From contig CM049317.1 of assembly GCA_026874595.1 (NCBI GenBank), positions 77,323,891 to 77,387,890 of the forward strand: 64,000 nt of DNA. Direction: 5' to 3'. Position 1 is the first letter of the stretch; every line of letters begins with the position of its first letter. Below are positions 46,394 to 60,472 of the stretch, in pieces. Source of the stretch: Sipunculus nudus (lineage: Eukaryota; Annelida; Sipuncula; Golfingiida; Sipunculidae). Position numbers and translations under genes: made by a program. The notes below the pieces were generated by a model that was not told the origin of the DNA, made no database searches, and worked only from the letters and a program-made list of their open reading frames with translations.

Positions 46394-49300
46394 CTAAGGA
46401 CAAGGAATAAACATACAAACATACAGATAATAAGCAAACCTCCGTTACCATGACTAAGCTTAAGATTAATTATCCCGCTATAAACATATAATTCTGGCTG
46501 TGTATATTACGAACTGAAACCCGTTTCTAATACAACAAACCACACTAAGTTTAATCAGGTATATCTACTAACTTAATACAACATTTCACAAATCCATCAT
46601 TACTTTATTTTATCGAATTGAAACTTTACACTTCATTTCTTGGTATAAAGAACATACAATGACCAAGAAAACTTTTGATAAACAAGAGACAAATTTGCTT
46701 ATTATTTTAAATTTCCAGCCTATTTACAGGCTGTACATTCGAAATCATATAAGAATACAAGTCACACGTTACACTTGAATCAAATTACATCATTTGAGAT
46801 TTGTCTATATAAACCCCCAAAAAATCTCTTCCCAAATAAAGTAACATGATAATAGGCTCATCGTCGGATTAAACCTTATGTTTATATATCTTATTTACAA
46901 AAAAGCAATGTTTTAATCTTTATTTCTATCATTCACATGTTCTTAGCGGTAACTATGTACGAGATTTAAATAATCTGATCGCATTTATGAGATCAAAAAA
47001 TGTGCGAAATGTGAAGGTTAATCTGTAGTGTCCGGCATAATTTGAATTTTCGGAGTATGAAATCAAAACATGCTATAGAAATATTTTACAGAGAGAACCA
47101 GAATATAACAAATCTATGTAAATTATTCGAACATTGCAACTAAATTCGTTAAAATAATAAAAAATGCTGATAAAATTTCGACTAATTTCTACATCAAACT
47201 TTGAATATACATCTAGTGATTTAATTCGAGACATGGAATTATAAAACTCTTATCCAGAGGATATGGTATTCTCATATTGGAAAGTTTAAGTATTTTTCTC
47301 TTCTTCTGCAGCTACAACATAAGAACATGCTAAATCTCGAGGAGAACATTCACTTTTTAAGCAAGTTTAAATGAATATTTCAGGAAACCAATATTTAGTG
47401 GAGCTGGTCAGTATTGTATTTGAGCACCCTTGGATCTGGTTTTTCTGTTGTACGTGTTCCTTTACCCCCGATAGAGGGCTATATTAGATTCTTAGCCGGG
47501 TTGGCCGCACTATATGTTGCTGCAGTAGTTAATAAAACCATAGGATGTTGCCAATGTTCTCTTTACAGAAGCTATTTCTAAAATTCCCGGCAGAGGTCAC
47601 TAATTGTACTGATCGTCCCCGTTAATTTGATAGTGTTATAATATTTGTTTTTAAGTTTTCAACACCATTTTATTTTATTCCTCACATTATTAGTCTGATC
47701 ATAAGAGGATAGCTATAATTTTCACACCACTAAAAGTGACCTCTGACCTTTGTCAGTGATAATTATCTGTAGCTCCTACCTGCGTCTGTACAGCGACCAG
47801 TATAATAGTAAGGCAAGGCAGAGCACATGTTACAATGTACAGAAGGAGAGAGGGCCGCCTGAAAGGAGAAACATCTACACGTAATATATACAGACAGACA
47901 CCCTCATAAGGATACCTTGGTAAATCGTATCCTGATGTTTTTGTGTCCACCTGTGTAAATATGTCAGATCAGGATATATTACTGAGGAGATGAAACATGG
48001 CCGACCAACATTCTCTTCCTGCGAATTAATCCCAAAAACTATTTGATTATCGTAGCGGAAAAACCTTCCAATATCTATAGAGAGGTGTTTGCTTGTTCGT
48101 AAGTTTCAATTTAAAAGTTTGCGTGCGGGAGCAAGTGTTGCTGGTAATTAAACACTATGAAAATATGGATTTTGCCACGGTGGATGGGGAAAAGCATCTA
48201 AAGCAGGGTTACGTATAAAAATAACGAAGGGGAATAAAGGATAATTGATCTCTTTGACCATCATGTCTCGTTTATGTTAAATGCATCCATGTCGATTTGA
48301 ACACATCTTTAGCAGTTTAGTAACTACATGTCCTGTGCATACATGGATTATAATATGAACGCTTCCCTTCAGCATGGTGAAAATCAGACCACGTGACACG
48401 GCAGGACTGGTTTCTTGGAATTTCGTGCATACTGACGTAGTATATACTGACCCATTTTCACAACGCTAAGATCAGCAGTGACGTAACGTGCTCAGTATAG
48501 CACCTACGGACCCTGATCACGTGACGATGGGGAGGAAAGATCGACCCTCGGACGGCAAAGAAAGTTAAAATGTAAGGAAATGTCTTCTTAGACACGTGAC
48601 TACGGACACTTGTGTAAAAGCAGGGAATGCGTACTCAATCGGTGTTGGGAGCAGCTGTGAGCAGCGGAATTATTTGGTTAATATAGTACGCAGATATGAC
48701 ACCATACCAGCGTCCAAACTTCAACAGTTTAGTGATATGCTCAACTGAAATATCGATCGATACAAAAAGTTGGGATGCAAAATGTGGAAAGCTCGGATGT
48801 ACGGATTGAAAAGGGCTTATGTTAGTCCATTGGTATATTAAATGTTCGAAACGCCTAAAACCAGCCATTCAATTTATTTTTACGGCCATGAGAAAGGAAG
48901 TACGAGAGAACATGGTTCAGGTTTGATAGATCAGTTTGCAAATAATATGTGAATCCCATGTTTATATTTCCTAGCCGTTTTGTCAGACCCTACACCTCAA
49001 GATCACTTAAGCTATAATAGCAAGCAAAATCGTGTGCAGTGCGCAAGCACCATAAGCAAAATTGGATACAAATCAAGGATCGCTTAAGAAGTAAATAAAA
49101 TGATTATAAATATAATGATTATTATTAAAACACGCGAACAGCGACAAAGCGGACTAATTTCTCTCTGCAGATCGCGCCACCTAGTGGAAAGAAGCAAATC
49201 TACTTTAATCAATGATAATGTCCTCCTCACTGCTTCACTGCAAACAAGTAAGACCGGAAACAACATGGCGACCAAGAAGGACACAATTTATCGTTAATAA

Positions 49301-51074
49301 ATAAGACAAAACAAATCAGAGGGAGTTGTTTTATCCCTTCCCCTAACTTCATAATTTCAAAGTCTACCACTGGAATATAGTTTCAATGAATGTATATTTC
49401 CAATTTCCTTATAAAAAGAGGGATAAATATATAATAATGTTTCCTTATAAAAAAGGACTCTGTAATTTATAAGTAGAATAATTCAAAATGCATAAAATAA
49501 ATCTTTGTTCTTTAGGGGCTGTCTAATATAAATTGGTTATCATCTATTTATTTTAAAGAACAGCAGTTGTCAGAAATGAAATTGTAAGGTCGAATTTCAT
49601 ATGCAAGATTTAGAAATTTAGTGGGTTCTGCATTAACCACATCAGATCGGTCCCAAATATGACAAGTCCCCGGGGCACGTGGCTCACGTCTATACTGACC
49701 ATGCCTACGTCAGAGGGAAGCAGTGAGGCTAAACTGCGGTTGCCTTTTGTTCGCTAGGGTTTAAATTCGCGATTTTTCGCGGGAAGGAAAATATCACGAA
49801 AATAAATCTTTCGTGAATAAGAGGCCCCATCGTCGAGGGCATATCACAAGGCAAATTATGCATGATATTATGAATAACATTAGGACTTATATAGGTTACT
49901 CCTAAGTAAATGAAATCTACTTAAGTGATATATTTCAAATAATCTTCCATTGATAAACAACACCGTTCGATGTTCATTTGGTTCCCATCCAATTTGTTTT
50001 ACAACTTTGCCCAAATATCAATTAATATAATTAATTCATGCAATAATGGATGTGGAAGTTGTTGTATAATGGAATCGCAAAAATTGAACCTTCGCGAAAC
50101 AACGATAAAGTAAAAAACAAGAAAATTTAACCTCGCTAATATAAAGCCAACCACAGTTATCATTAATACAGACAGCTTTTACACTTCATAAACAGCCGTC
50201 AGAGGGCGGTACCTGTGTCTGGATCGCGACCAGTATTATGGTGAAACAGGGCAGGCCGCAGGCAATGATATAAAGTAGTATGGACGGTCTCCTTTCAAAT
50301 AAAAACATCAGGTAGTGTCAATTTGATCAGGCAATGCTATAATTAAAATAAATACATTAATAGATGTCAAGATGAACAGGTTACAATGATTATGAGTTAA
50401 TGAGTAATGTAGAACAATATTAATGGTTAGTATATTATTTATGTAAACCATACCAATAGAAAATTATAATGACATATGCAAATGCTCCTGAGTTCATGAA
50501 TGTTTTAAATAACATGACCATAATGCATCATCTAATTACAATTATGCAAATAATGATACTACAACTACTACTATTGCTACTACTATTAGTAATTATCATT
50601 ATTATAATTTTATTACTATTATTATTATACTGTTGTTATTATCAAAATAACATAAGCAATAACAACGATAATGGTAACAGCAAAAACGAGAAAAATAGAA
50701 ATGAAGCGGTGTGGTGTCACTAATGAAATAATAATACAATGTTGAATATTTATAAACTGAATTAGCATAGATACTCACCATCCGTAGAGTTTGCGGGTGT
50801 TGAACAGTCGTCTAATATAGAACAGTTTGATCGGCAGGTACAGGAGGATGGAAGCCAGTAAAAATATAAGCGTCGTCATTCCCCAATACTGAGCGTGAAG
50901 ATTCACTCCTGGTATAAATACCGTGTACCCCCGTAACGCCCCATACCGCCAGACTGACAGGAATATCGGTACTCCAATACACACCCAGCGTATAATCTCG
51001 GTCAGCACGAGACCAACCGTGACCTCCCGACCTTGACCTCGTTTCAGGGTTTCCCGACACCAGTTCAGGCACAT
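45719..51074 (-). CDS. TMEM26-like multi-pass membrane protein with alternative middle exon
   Basis: Exon 50,779-51,074 (ATG at 51,074), one of two 79-nt exons, and exon 45,719-46,393 join to 349 residues either way. TGA lies in frame upstream of the ATG. About eight hydrophobic segments are visible: two in the first exon, one in the alternative exon, five in the last. The last exon shows SVDFFFAYDVIEIL, NWIYVCFACALLAMFKYIP and CNDIPFVVVRLTTM, in the order and spacing of TMEM26 (human about 368 residues). The tail is charged and cytosolic-like (KRHQRKRFIKEKR). TMEM26 function is poorly known; this could be a related family. The gene is convergent with PGGHG. Confidence 0.75.
46394..47779. other. 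TMEM26-like intron
   Basis: AT-rich, nothing else seen. Confidence 0.5.
47780..47858 (-). CDS. TMEM26-like alternative exon A (79 nt)
   Basis: Acceptor TTTCTCCTTTCAG, donor ACGCAG/GTAGGA. Encodes RPSLLLYIVTCALPC then LTIILVAVQTQ, a membrane helix. Closest to the last exon. Confidence 0.85.
47859..50212. other. Intron between the two alternative exons
   Basis: 2,354 bases. Around 49,755-49,815 and 50,080-50,110 there are TTCGCGA/TCGCGAA words in opposite senses, perhaps ends of a small MITE. No third copy of the 79-nt exon was found. Confidence 0.45.
50213..50291 (-). CDS. TMEM26-like alternative exon B (79 nt)
   Basis: Acceptor TTTATTTGAAAG, donor ACACAG/GTACCG. Encodes RPSILLYIIACGLPC then FTIILVAIQTQ. 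Same length and phase as exon A, 20 of 26 residues identical. Confidence 0.85.
50560..50650. repeat. Imperfect ATT/ACT trinucleotide repeat
   Basis: CTACTATTGCTACTACTATT and following TTATTATT runs. Confidence 0.75.
50779..51074 (-). CDS. TMEM26-like first coding exon
   Basis: 296 nt; donor GGATG/GTGAGT leaves two bases, completed to Trp by the first G of either 79-nt exon. Contains two membrane segments. Confidence 0.8.
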
Positions 51075-51114
51075 CCTGTCCTTATTACGTCACTCCTTCA
51101 AAAGAAGAAATTCA

Positions 51115-52176
51115 TAAATAGAGAAAAAAAAAATGTGTTAAAATTTTTTTAAAATTTAGGTGGTGCCACGACCAACAAGAACTGGTGAAACACTCCATGA
51201 TGAATATGCATGCAAAGAATTAGGGTGATCAATGCAATAGTTTTTCAGATACTGAAGCTTTTGTATCAAATATTTAGTTAATCTGGGAGATACTTCTTAG
51301 ACCCATAGCTCGGAGGATATGGGTAACAGAGACCTTATTCCAGGTTTCCAAGAAGATTTTTCATGGACCTTTATGGATGTAAAGTGAGAAGATTTTAGGT
51401 CCAGCGGTTACGATTTGTGTCTTGTGAACAGATGATGGCATCTTTTAAGGTCTCAAAATAGAGCAAAAAATCGTAGAAAAATAAAAACAATACAGGTAGC
51501 GCCACCAGTCTGCAGAAACTGATGAAACACTCCATGATTAATATCCATGCAAAGAATCATGGTGATCATGCATTAGTTGTTCAGATACTTGAGCTTTTGT
51601 ATCAAATTTTTAGTTATTCTGGGGGGTACTTCTTAGCCCTATAGCTTGAAGAATATGGGCAACAGAGACCTAATTCCAGGTTTCCAGGAAGACTTCTCAT
51701 GGACCTCGACGGATGTAAAGTGAGAAGATTCCAGGTCCAGCAGTTACGATTTGTGCCCTGTTAACATATGACGGCATCTTTTGAGGTCTCAAAAATAGAC
51801 ACAAAAAAATCGAAGAAATACAGGTGGCGCCACCAGTCTGCAGAAACTGATGAAACACTCCATGATCAATATCCATGCAAAGAATCAAGGTGATCAATGC
51901 ATTAGTTGTTCAGATATTTGGGCTTTTGTATCAAATTTTTCATTATTCCGGGGGGTACTTCGGAGCCCAATATCTTGAAGAATATGGGTAACAGAGACAT
52001 AATTCCAGGGTTCCAAGGAGATTTTACATGGACCTCTCTGGATGTAAAGTTAGAAGATTCCAGATCCAGTGGTTACGATTTGTGTCTTGTTAACGGACAG
52101 ACGGCCGTATGGCCGGGCGGACGATGGACAAAGAGTGATGTTATAGCTCAGATGACTTACAGTCAGCTGAGCTAAA
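51115..52176 (+). mobile_element. Tandem-core mobile element, copy 3, left end missing
   Basis: Three core units (GGTGG.GCCAC centres near 51,161, 51,496 and 51,826) followed by the right end: ACGGACAGACGG, then TAGCTCAGATGACTTACAGT and CAGCTGAGCT. The left palindrome is absent. It begins about 40 bases upstream of the TMEM26-like ATG, so it occupies that gene's 5' leader or promoter. Confidence 0.8.
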
Positions 52177-53668
52177 AACGTGATATTCGGATGATGCTAT
52201 AATCCTCCCGGGCTTGGAGAGTTCTCGCAATAGTTTTGTTCCCGATAACTACGGTTTCTGAATATTTTTATTACCTTATTATAAATCGTTTATTCACTGA
52301 CATTTTTATTGAGCCCCCAAAAATATAGATAATTGTGGTTTCTGAGTTTTTATTTCTAGGTTAGTGCGTGTTTTACGGTGAACGAGTTATCTTCTAGTTA
52401 GGTTTACTGGCTGTAACAGTACATCACCTTGATTATCACGCCATGATGTGCAATAACCATCGAAGAGAATTTTTTTAGCTTACCTCCAGCCCGTGTTTTT
52501 CGCTTTAGATCTCCATATACTGTTGATACTTATCATTACTAATGATTCTCCAAAACTGACTTTTGGTCAAAAGATTTATCATAGGTAAAAGATTGTACCT
52601 AAAATTTTTTTTTTTACTTTGACCGTGTTTTTCTTTGATCTAAGGAGCCTTTTTTGCTGATGAATTCATTATCGCCCAACCGACGTAGATTACTTCTACG
52701 AACAATTTGTCCTCTCAGAAACAGTTTATTATATCACACGATAGCATTCAAAAACAAGGATCAAAGTCATGCAGTCTCCAGAGCGTGCTTACTTGAGCAG
52801 TTGTGGCAACCAAGCTTTCAGAGACCTTCGTTCAGCAAGCTGCTCCTGCGTCTATGTAATGAAAAATGAACAAGGCAATTGAAATAATTAAGTGCCTTAT
52901 TTTACGGGGTGACCGGGGCACGTCTGACACTAGTTCTAGACCACACGTTCTGCTTTTCCTGGATGGCATCGAAATATGACCGGTCAAATAAAGTCATATA
53001 AACCTGACCCGGTGCATATGTGCTTGTTTAGGCGGCGTGTGAACAGGTTATTGTTTACATTTGGCTTGGATTTGTTTTTGATTTGAATGCCCGTTTTGAT
53101 TTCGACCTGAACATTTGCCGGCTTGCTCAATATTCATAAAATAGACGCCAGAGCGGCTCACTGAATCAACGTCTGTGAAAGCGTAGCTGCCAAAGACTTG
53201 GTAGTTTGAAGATATAATGGAGCAGTTGCAGAAGAGTGACAAGCGTCCATTGCGAGCGCCGGGCGACTCTAAACGTCTAGTCGAATTATATCTTATTATG
53301 AGAATTGCATTTTTTTAAAAAGAAAAACTACACCTAGAATCCTTTTGCAACCGAAAAAAATCATCCTTGTGTGAGCCAACAGTCGGAGAGAGAAAAGCGT
53401 TGCACCACTACACTGTCCACGGCCATCAAATGAGAACTAATTTTCTCTAGTTGCTTCAGTTAAGGATCCTCAAAAGCTAGATACCTACACAACATAAATC
53501 GTTCATCTAATGTTAACCTTTTTTGTCATGAAAATTTAATGGTTTATAACTGAACGTTTGACTTATTATGTCTGAGTCCTTGCTAAAAAAGCAAATAAAT
53601 TATGCCAGATCAAAATACTTGTTTTATAATTTATGGTACGCCAAATCTGTCTCCCTGGCCCTCTGCCC

Positions 53669-53728
<60 letters not shown>

Positions 53729-56700
53729 GAGAGAGAGAGAGAGAGAGAGATTTATGTCCCCATTCGCTTTAGGGAGTACACCTTCTAGATCCAAAACGGA
53801 GGGGAACTTTAATCCTTACGCCTCAATTTACGCACCGATTATTTGCTCTTGAAGGTTGATATGTGCCGCGTCCTGGCTCGCTGACACCTAACATGATCAC
53901 ACGTAGGCGGCGTGATGCTAAAGGTACAAAATGTGTCAGATATATTAAGAGATTTTATTAACACATGCTTAGCCGTCTGAGACAGCAAAGCACATATGTT
54001 GGACATATTTATTATGGTCTATTAACGTGTGTCTGTTTTTTGAGAGAGGTCGCGCAAAAGCATACTGTGTAATTTCACCGCTCCTAGCTCAGTGTCCATG
54101 TACACCTGATAGTATACACTATCAAGGTCAGGCCGGTTTTCGTATATAACAACTTCTCATACTTTTCCCTGTGAAAGGTAATTTTCAGGATTAGGATCTG
54201 GTCGTCTTTCCAAAACAAAGGCCCAAGGACCCAATACACATCTTTTAACAATTGCATTGACAAGAAATAGCACAAGGATCATTACATTTTCTGTGCAGTA
54301 AGTGTCGTGGAATTAGAAAAAAAATGATCATGGGGTAGACTGTATACTCAGAAAAATCTATTGAGTAAATTAAATTGTAAAATTTCGAAAATAATTTTCT
54401 TCAAAGAAACAAGAGATGAAAAATCGAAATTTCACAAGACAGAAACATGACAGAGACAAAAAAGGGTCTTGTGATATAGATTAATATCAGCTCACTAGGA
54501 CAAGTTCTTGAAATACCAACATTCACATGCAAACTTTGACCTTTTGATTTGCAAAATTAGACTGATCATATATGGTCACTCAAGTTATGCAAATCAAAGG
54601 TCATAGTTGTAAAACTGTCATAAAACTGTTGCAGACAAATACAAATATCACAAAATACACCACTTTGTTTTAACAAATATATGTTCTACTTGAAAATATG
54701 TTATTATTATTATTATATATAGAGAGAGAGAAAGCGAGAGAGATGAACCTGACAGGTCCATGACAATCCAAAGTTTGTCACCAAGTTCACCAAGAGAAGT
54801 CAGGTTAACCGAGTTTTAAAACCAATCTATAGACTGTTTAGAACAATTTGTAGTGGATTGTTTTGTAGATTGTTTAGTGCTGCAGGATACGAGAAATAGT
54901 CACATAAGCTATCAATTGTTTTCTTGTGGTATTATCTTGAATTTTCATAATCATTCACAGATAATGTTAATTCCTGTCACGTGCATCTCTAGATAAATAG
55001 ATAATGACACTTTATAACTGACGGTTGCTATGCACCAACTTAAACATGTCCCTACGTTGAGTGTCCTGCCTGCAGCCCACTGACACTCTGGGAGGGTTGA
55101 CACACTTCGTTCTCATCAGGATTGGTAGCTAACTAAAGTATTCTTATCTTTGTAGTTATCTAACGAGCCGAGGTGTTCCCGTTTTCATTCCTGGGCGATT
55201 CAAAATGTAAATGAATAGATTAAGCGACACAAAATACAGAGAATGTCTTAATACCCCGATATTGACTATCTCTTTGTAGGACATTAAAGTGACTGTGTAT
55301 GCTCAACCTGTAAAACCAACCTGTTCCATTTTCGTATATAATGTAGAAACCTTGAATTTAACGTATTTATCGAAATTGTTAACAATATATGTTTAAACGA
55401 CTTTGTAATCAGATATGAAAAGTCAATTATCCTTTTGGTTAACACCAAGTGGTTAGGTATTGTGACATTCAAGTTTATCTATGACCGTAATCAAAACCTG
55501 TACCTGAACGATGATGATTTCGTCAAAGTGAGGGAAAATCCTTAATATCATTTAAATGCTTGATATAAAATCAGGGGTTAAATCCAGAAAAAGATGGATT
55601 GAGGAACTTACAAATATTCTCAGAATTCATTAAGAATTCTTGATAATAAGTTTTATTCTCTTTCTCGTTAACGGAGTAAGTACATAGTGAGTTTGTAGTC
55701 AGTGCGTGGCAGATCTGAAATAAAAATTTGTGAGCCAGTTCATCATAAGAGTATGAAAATTAAATGTAAGAAGCTATAAACCGTATTTATTATAATATAT
55801 ACCGTATATATAAAAAGATCATTCTCGACTTGTAGTTAGTTAAACATAACTATCAAAGGTGTCTTATTCTATTAAACTCCGCTAGAAAACCATTTATCTG
55901 ACATATTTGCTGTGACTTTGCAACTTGTATGCTAAAACCGGAACCGGGTGTACGACAGGATTAGCGGCATTTACCATAAACTTCGGCTATTTCGTCATTT
56001 TCAAACCAGATTAGTATTGTGCCTATATACTAGGAAAACAACAACAAGCCATGTAGGACAAAACAGGCATTTTAGACAACGCATTACTCAGTTTGTTTAC
56101 AACTTATATACCATAAGGACAGGTAGAAATGATGACCACATGGACCTCTGAATTGTCGTGAGTGCAGAACATGAGGTTATATTCGTGTCGCGAGTGCAAC
56201 ACACTCGTGGGAGGCTCTTTAAATTATACTTAAAACCACAATACCCTACTTAAGGTCACAATGATCAGAGGCCAGTATTCAATATTATTTGTTTATTATC
56301 AAGAATTTTCTTGATGCTAGGAAGTTTTCTACTCTTTAAGCTAAATGATCATTATAATGTCTGTAGAAAAGCGTCCATGAAAATCTTGACCGCTGAAGGC
56401 GGTATATTTAGTTCTGAGTCGAGCAGCCACATAACATAGTTAGGTTATTCTAGTAGGGAGTAGGAGACAATATTCAATGGCTGACACACGGAACTTTCAT
56501 CATATGAGATATACGTCGTCAAAGGAAAGCTGACACATCCAAAAGTACTTCAGTACGTCAGCACACTGCCTGGGTTTCACATCTGGGGCGGATCGACTCG
56601 TCCAGGGGGTTTGATTTATGCCACACTGGGATATGACTAAAACAGCACTCAGGGTTGATTTATGGAACCTGGTGGTACAGAGCCTTTATCTCCTCCCGCG

Positions 56701-57530
56701 CTGACTTGTCAGAGTATAAATAATTTCGTCCTCCTTGTAAGGATTTTTTTTATGTTCTTGGAAAGTTGCTCGGAGTAAGTCTTACACTGTTTGAACCATG
56801 GTGTGTTAATATTCCTCAGCGGCGTATTTAGGAGGGCGCAGGGAGAGCATCACCCTTTTCTACCTAAAAATATGAAAAATAGAAAAACAAATCGCGCTCA
56901 GTACGTAATTTTTAAGACAGTTTTTGGTGGAGGTAACCGCTTTCAGTTGTTTTATGCTCTCTTATCTAAGTATGTACATCTACAGAGTTCCATTTCGGTT
57001 TCGGACAACGTGACAGGGCGGTAGCACTCGCTTCCTGACTGACTGAAGATGTTTTCGCTCATCGAGCAGCTACAGGTTGCTGTGGTCAAGACCTCAGCCC
57101 TGCGCGCTCCTTAAGCATAGTTCACAGAGCCAACAGACGTGATGCCACCAAGCCAAGCAGAAAGCCGCGAGAAACCGCCACCTTCCAACCCGCACCGACG
57201 ACTTTACAGGAAAGCTACTGCACGCACAGCCACAAAGGCAGAAGCAACCCACATTCATTCCCTTTACCGATCCCAGCAGCGGAGACCAAGCCATGCCAAT
57301 GGAGAGCCGAACCCGATCTGTGGACGACAGAGCTTTGAGACGGAGGCCATTTTTTACTTGCAGTTTCCTGTCATAGTATATTTTATCCTGGTGTCACCCA
57401 GGCCCGGTGTCTACCGCACCTGCGGGTCCTAGGTGTGTAATAATCCCCATTACTGCGTCATAACACCGAGGAACCGGCAAAAGACGCAATCTTTTTTTGT
57501 GATACACGGCTGTGAGTGATACACAGCCTT
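52177..57530. other. Intergenic, no gene recognised
   Basis: Contains (TA)n(GA)n at 53,670-53,750, a GAGAGA tract near 54,718-54,742, and a slightly GC-richer patch at 57,020-57,430 with open frames on both strands that match nothing known to me. Confidence 0.4.
53670..53750. repeat. (TA)n(GA)n compound microsatellite
   Basis: About 27 TA followed by about 11 GA repeats. Confidence 0.9.
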
Positions 57531-57584
57531 CCCATTAAGTCTGCAGTGGGCTCACCCTGGTTGGGGACCGACAGTGAAAATCTA

Positions 57585-57655
57585 ACCGCCTCGGCTGAGA
57601 TTTGTACTCTCGACATCCCGGCTTTGTGTGTTGTGTTCTACTCCTAAGCCACAGA
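57585..57655 (-). repeat. tRNA-derived SINE candidate
   Basis: On the minus strand GTGGCTTAGGAGTAGAACAC matches a Pol III A box and GAGTACAAATCTC a B box at tRNA-like spacing. The body further along the minus strand (to about 57,430) is GC-richer than its surroundings. Not a functional tRNA: stems do not close well. Confidence 0.4.
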
Positions 57656-60432
57656 AACCGGTTACGTAAAAGAAGAATTGCCCGAAATTTGCGGCACAAT
57701 TTTTTTCTTTATTCCCTAACTCTGGAGGCAGTAGTTATATGTAAAGTCTTCTAGCAATACAGACAAAATCATGGGCACGTGTATTTTAATTCTGTATCAA
57801 TAAACCATGCATGCAGTAGAAATAATGTATAATGCCTCAGATGAGGCGATTATCCGAATCTTGATATAACCGTGGACAAACTATATATATAGATGTCTGG
57901 ACAGATGACGGAAAACTTACATTTTCAGGTTTCTTTAATTTCATTATGAATATCTACCCTGTAAAATCCGTGGGCTCAGGATTTAATCCTTAAATTCCTT
58001 TTCCGACTTTTATTCTCCAATTGAATGACACAGAAGAGTTTCAAAAGGACAAATAAGAATTTAATCTGAACAGTCATGATATAATGTATATATATTGAAA
58101 GCGGCTATTAAGAAGAACCGGATGTGCTGGCATGTCGTGATGACAATACAGCCATCCCCTCAGGCTGATACATTATTGATATAACATTAGATTCACTTTT
58201 TATATTCGGTCCCATTTTGTGTAGATGTCATTTTAACATTTGAGGTAAATGTGACTACCAGGAGACATGTATATATCCTTGTGTGTATTTATGCCACTAA
58301 TTACGCGGAAAGCATATTGTTTAAGATATCATCAGGCGCGTAAATGACATTAACTGTTATGATAATTTAGGGTTATGCTAATTAAATTAAAATAATGAGA
58401 TTGCGGCAAAAACACAAAACACCAACGGAGAGAGAGAGAGAGAAAGAGAGAAAGGTAGAAAGAGATTGTGCTTTCAGTGCTGCTGATATTTTTTGTAACT
58501 CTTTATTTACCCAATTTGAAACTCTCAGTCTAGGTGTGGCCTAATTCATTCTGTGCTTTATCTGTGCTTTTAAATAACAATTCTGTGCTTCAGGTTATTG
58601 GAGCTCTGTGATATAAGCTTGTATATATGTATTTAATTATCATCGATATGGTTTGTACCGGGCGCCGTGAACGAGCCAAAACTCAGACCAGGCAATACCT
58701 AACAATAACAGGGCAAACCAGTCCCAAAGAGGTCGGTTAACTAAAACCAGGTTTCTTACCTGACTAAGGTGGTAAATTATACAACAGCATCCAGGTATCT
58801 TCATCTACTTGAATATCTGAGTTGTTAATGTCAGTCCCTTCATTTCACTTCCTATTTGGCAATATTTTATGGTAAAATCCACGTATTCAGTATGTGATCG
58901 AGTCTAACAGCTTGTAACATGACACCACACGGGCTGTTCACTGACAAGGTAGTTATATAAAACAGTTCTTATGGAGCTCTCAGCTTTGTGCGTGTACGCA
59001 TACATCCCCCACTGTACTTTGTTACTGCCATCTGTTGAATATTCATGAGCCACCTGTACAATGTCGTAATAATGCAACCCGTTAATTGTATTGTATCACT
59101 TCTGTTATCTCTCACATTTATGTCCCACGGATACTGCTATTCAATTTTTTGTTGCCCCATCTTAATATATTCTTTCATATTTTTCATGGTCACGCATACC
59201 TTTTCTATTTCCTAATCACATTTCACCCCCGTACATATAAAGGTGATCGTTACCTGTATGTTCATGACTCACTTGATAAGGAATACCCTTATCACTATAG
59301 ATCAGCCCTTTGCTCCGATGTACATAACTGCGGTCCAGTGCTAAATATATCATTATATATGTGTGTGAAGCGCTTAACTTAAGACATGAAGGAAATATGC
59401 GGAGTATCCTAGCTATCAGTGACTGCATTGCATTCAACCATCTACAGACAAGGGTTGCGACATTCAGAACTTACTTGTGAAATCAGATGTGTTCCGTTTC
59501 CGCCATTATCATATCCCCAGCGCGATCAGCCCCTCCCGAATAAAAAGTCACCCGGTGCTTATGTGGCGTCTGGCTTGGTGTGATCAAAACAAAGTGCCGT
59601 AAATATGATAACGTGACAGCTCTGGCTGGCCGTGAGGTTATCATTAGGTAAACACGGAGGTCAGGGCACGGCTCGCGTAGGGCGTTGATGCTGACATATC
59701 TCTGCAGGACACATTATTAATATGGCGTCAGTAAACAACAACATCGGGAATTACGCTTAGATTTGTTCGTTTGTGATCTGTAATAAAAGTTTGTACAACA
59801 GACCAACAGTCTTTGCAAGGGCCCCGCTTGAAAGACTGTGCCTACAGTCTAAGTGACCGCCTTGTCGTACCGTCCTACCCTCCGTCGTCAGTCATGGACC
59901 CTTTTTTGCGCGCGCAATATCTCAAACATAACACTTTTGATTTTTCAAAATATTCATGAAATGATTGGTGTCTATATAAGGGCTCTAGACCTATATATTT
60001 ACAGACCTGTCCGAATTATATGATGGCCAGGGCCAAATCGGAGATTTTCTTTCGCTCGCAATATCTAACAGAGAATATGCTTGATCCTTCTCAATTCACA
60101 GAATTAGTTAACGCGAGTATGGCATCCAGAGCACAGTCAGTGGTTTACGTTTGCGAAAATTCAACAGAACATTAACACCCATGAGGGGATGTGTGCTTTA
60201 AAATGTTAGACTCCTTAGACTCGGGTGTTCCTCTGCCCACCAAAACAACATTAGCATAGAGAGCACTATAGACATGGCGAGAGAGGTCTCTGACAATGTC
60301 GTTGATGAAAATCAAAAACCGGGTAAAATTAAGAACAGTTCCCTTTGGAACTCACTCCTTCAGTGTCATCTTTTGACTGTATGCTCCATTTACATGTACG
60401 CTGGCCTTCCATTTTCAGGTATAATAATTATA

Positions 60433-60435
<3 letters not shown>
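57656..60435. other. Intergenic, no gene recognised
   Basis: Short GA tract at 58,431-58,452; otherwise nothing supported. Confidence 0.4.

Positions 60436-60471
<36 letters not shown>
60436..60471. repeat. (TTA)n microsatellite
   Basis: About eleven TTA repeats, next to the reverse-transcriptase relic. Confidence 0.9.

Positions 60472-60472
<1 letters not shown>

Noticed and set aside
57094-57432. Cys/Trp-rich minus frame and Pro/Arg-rich plus frame
   Set aside because: Both strands are open, there are no family motifs, and it borders a SINE-like segment.
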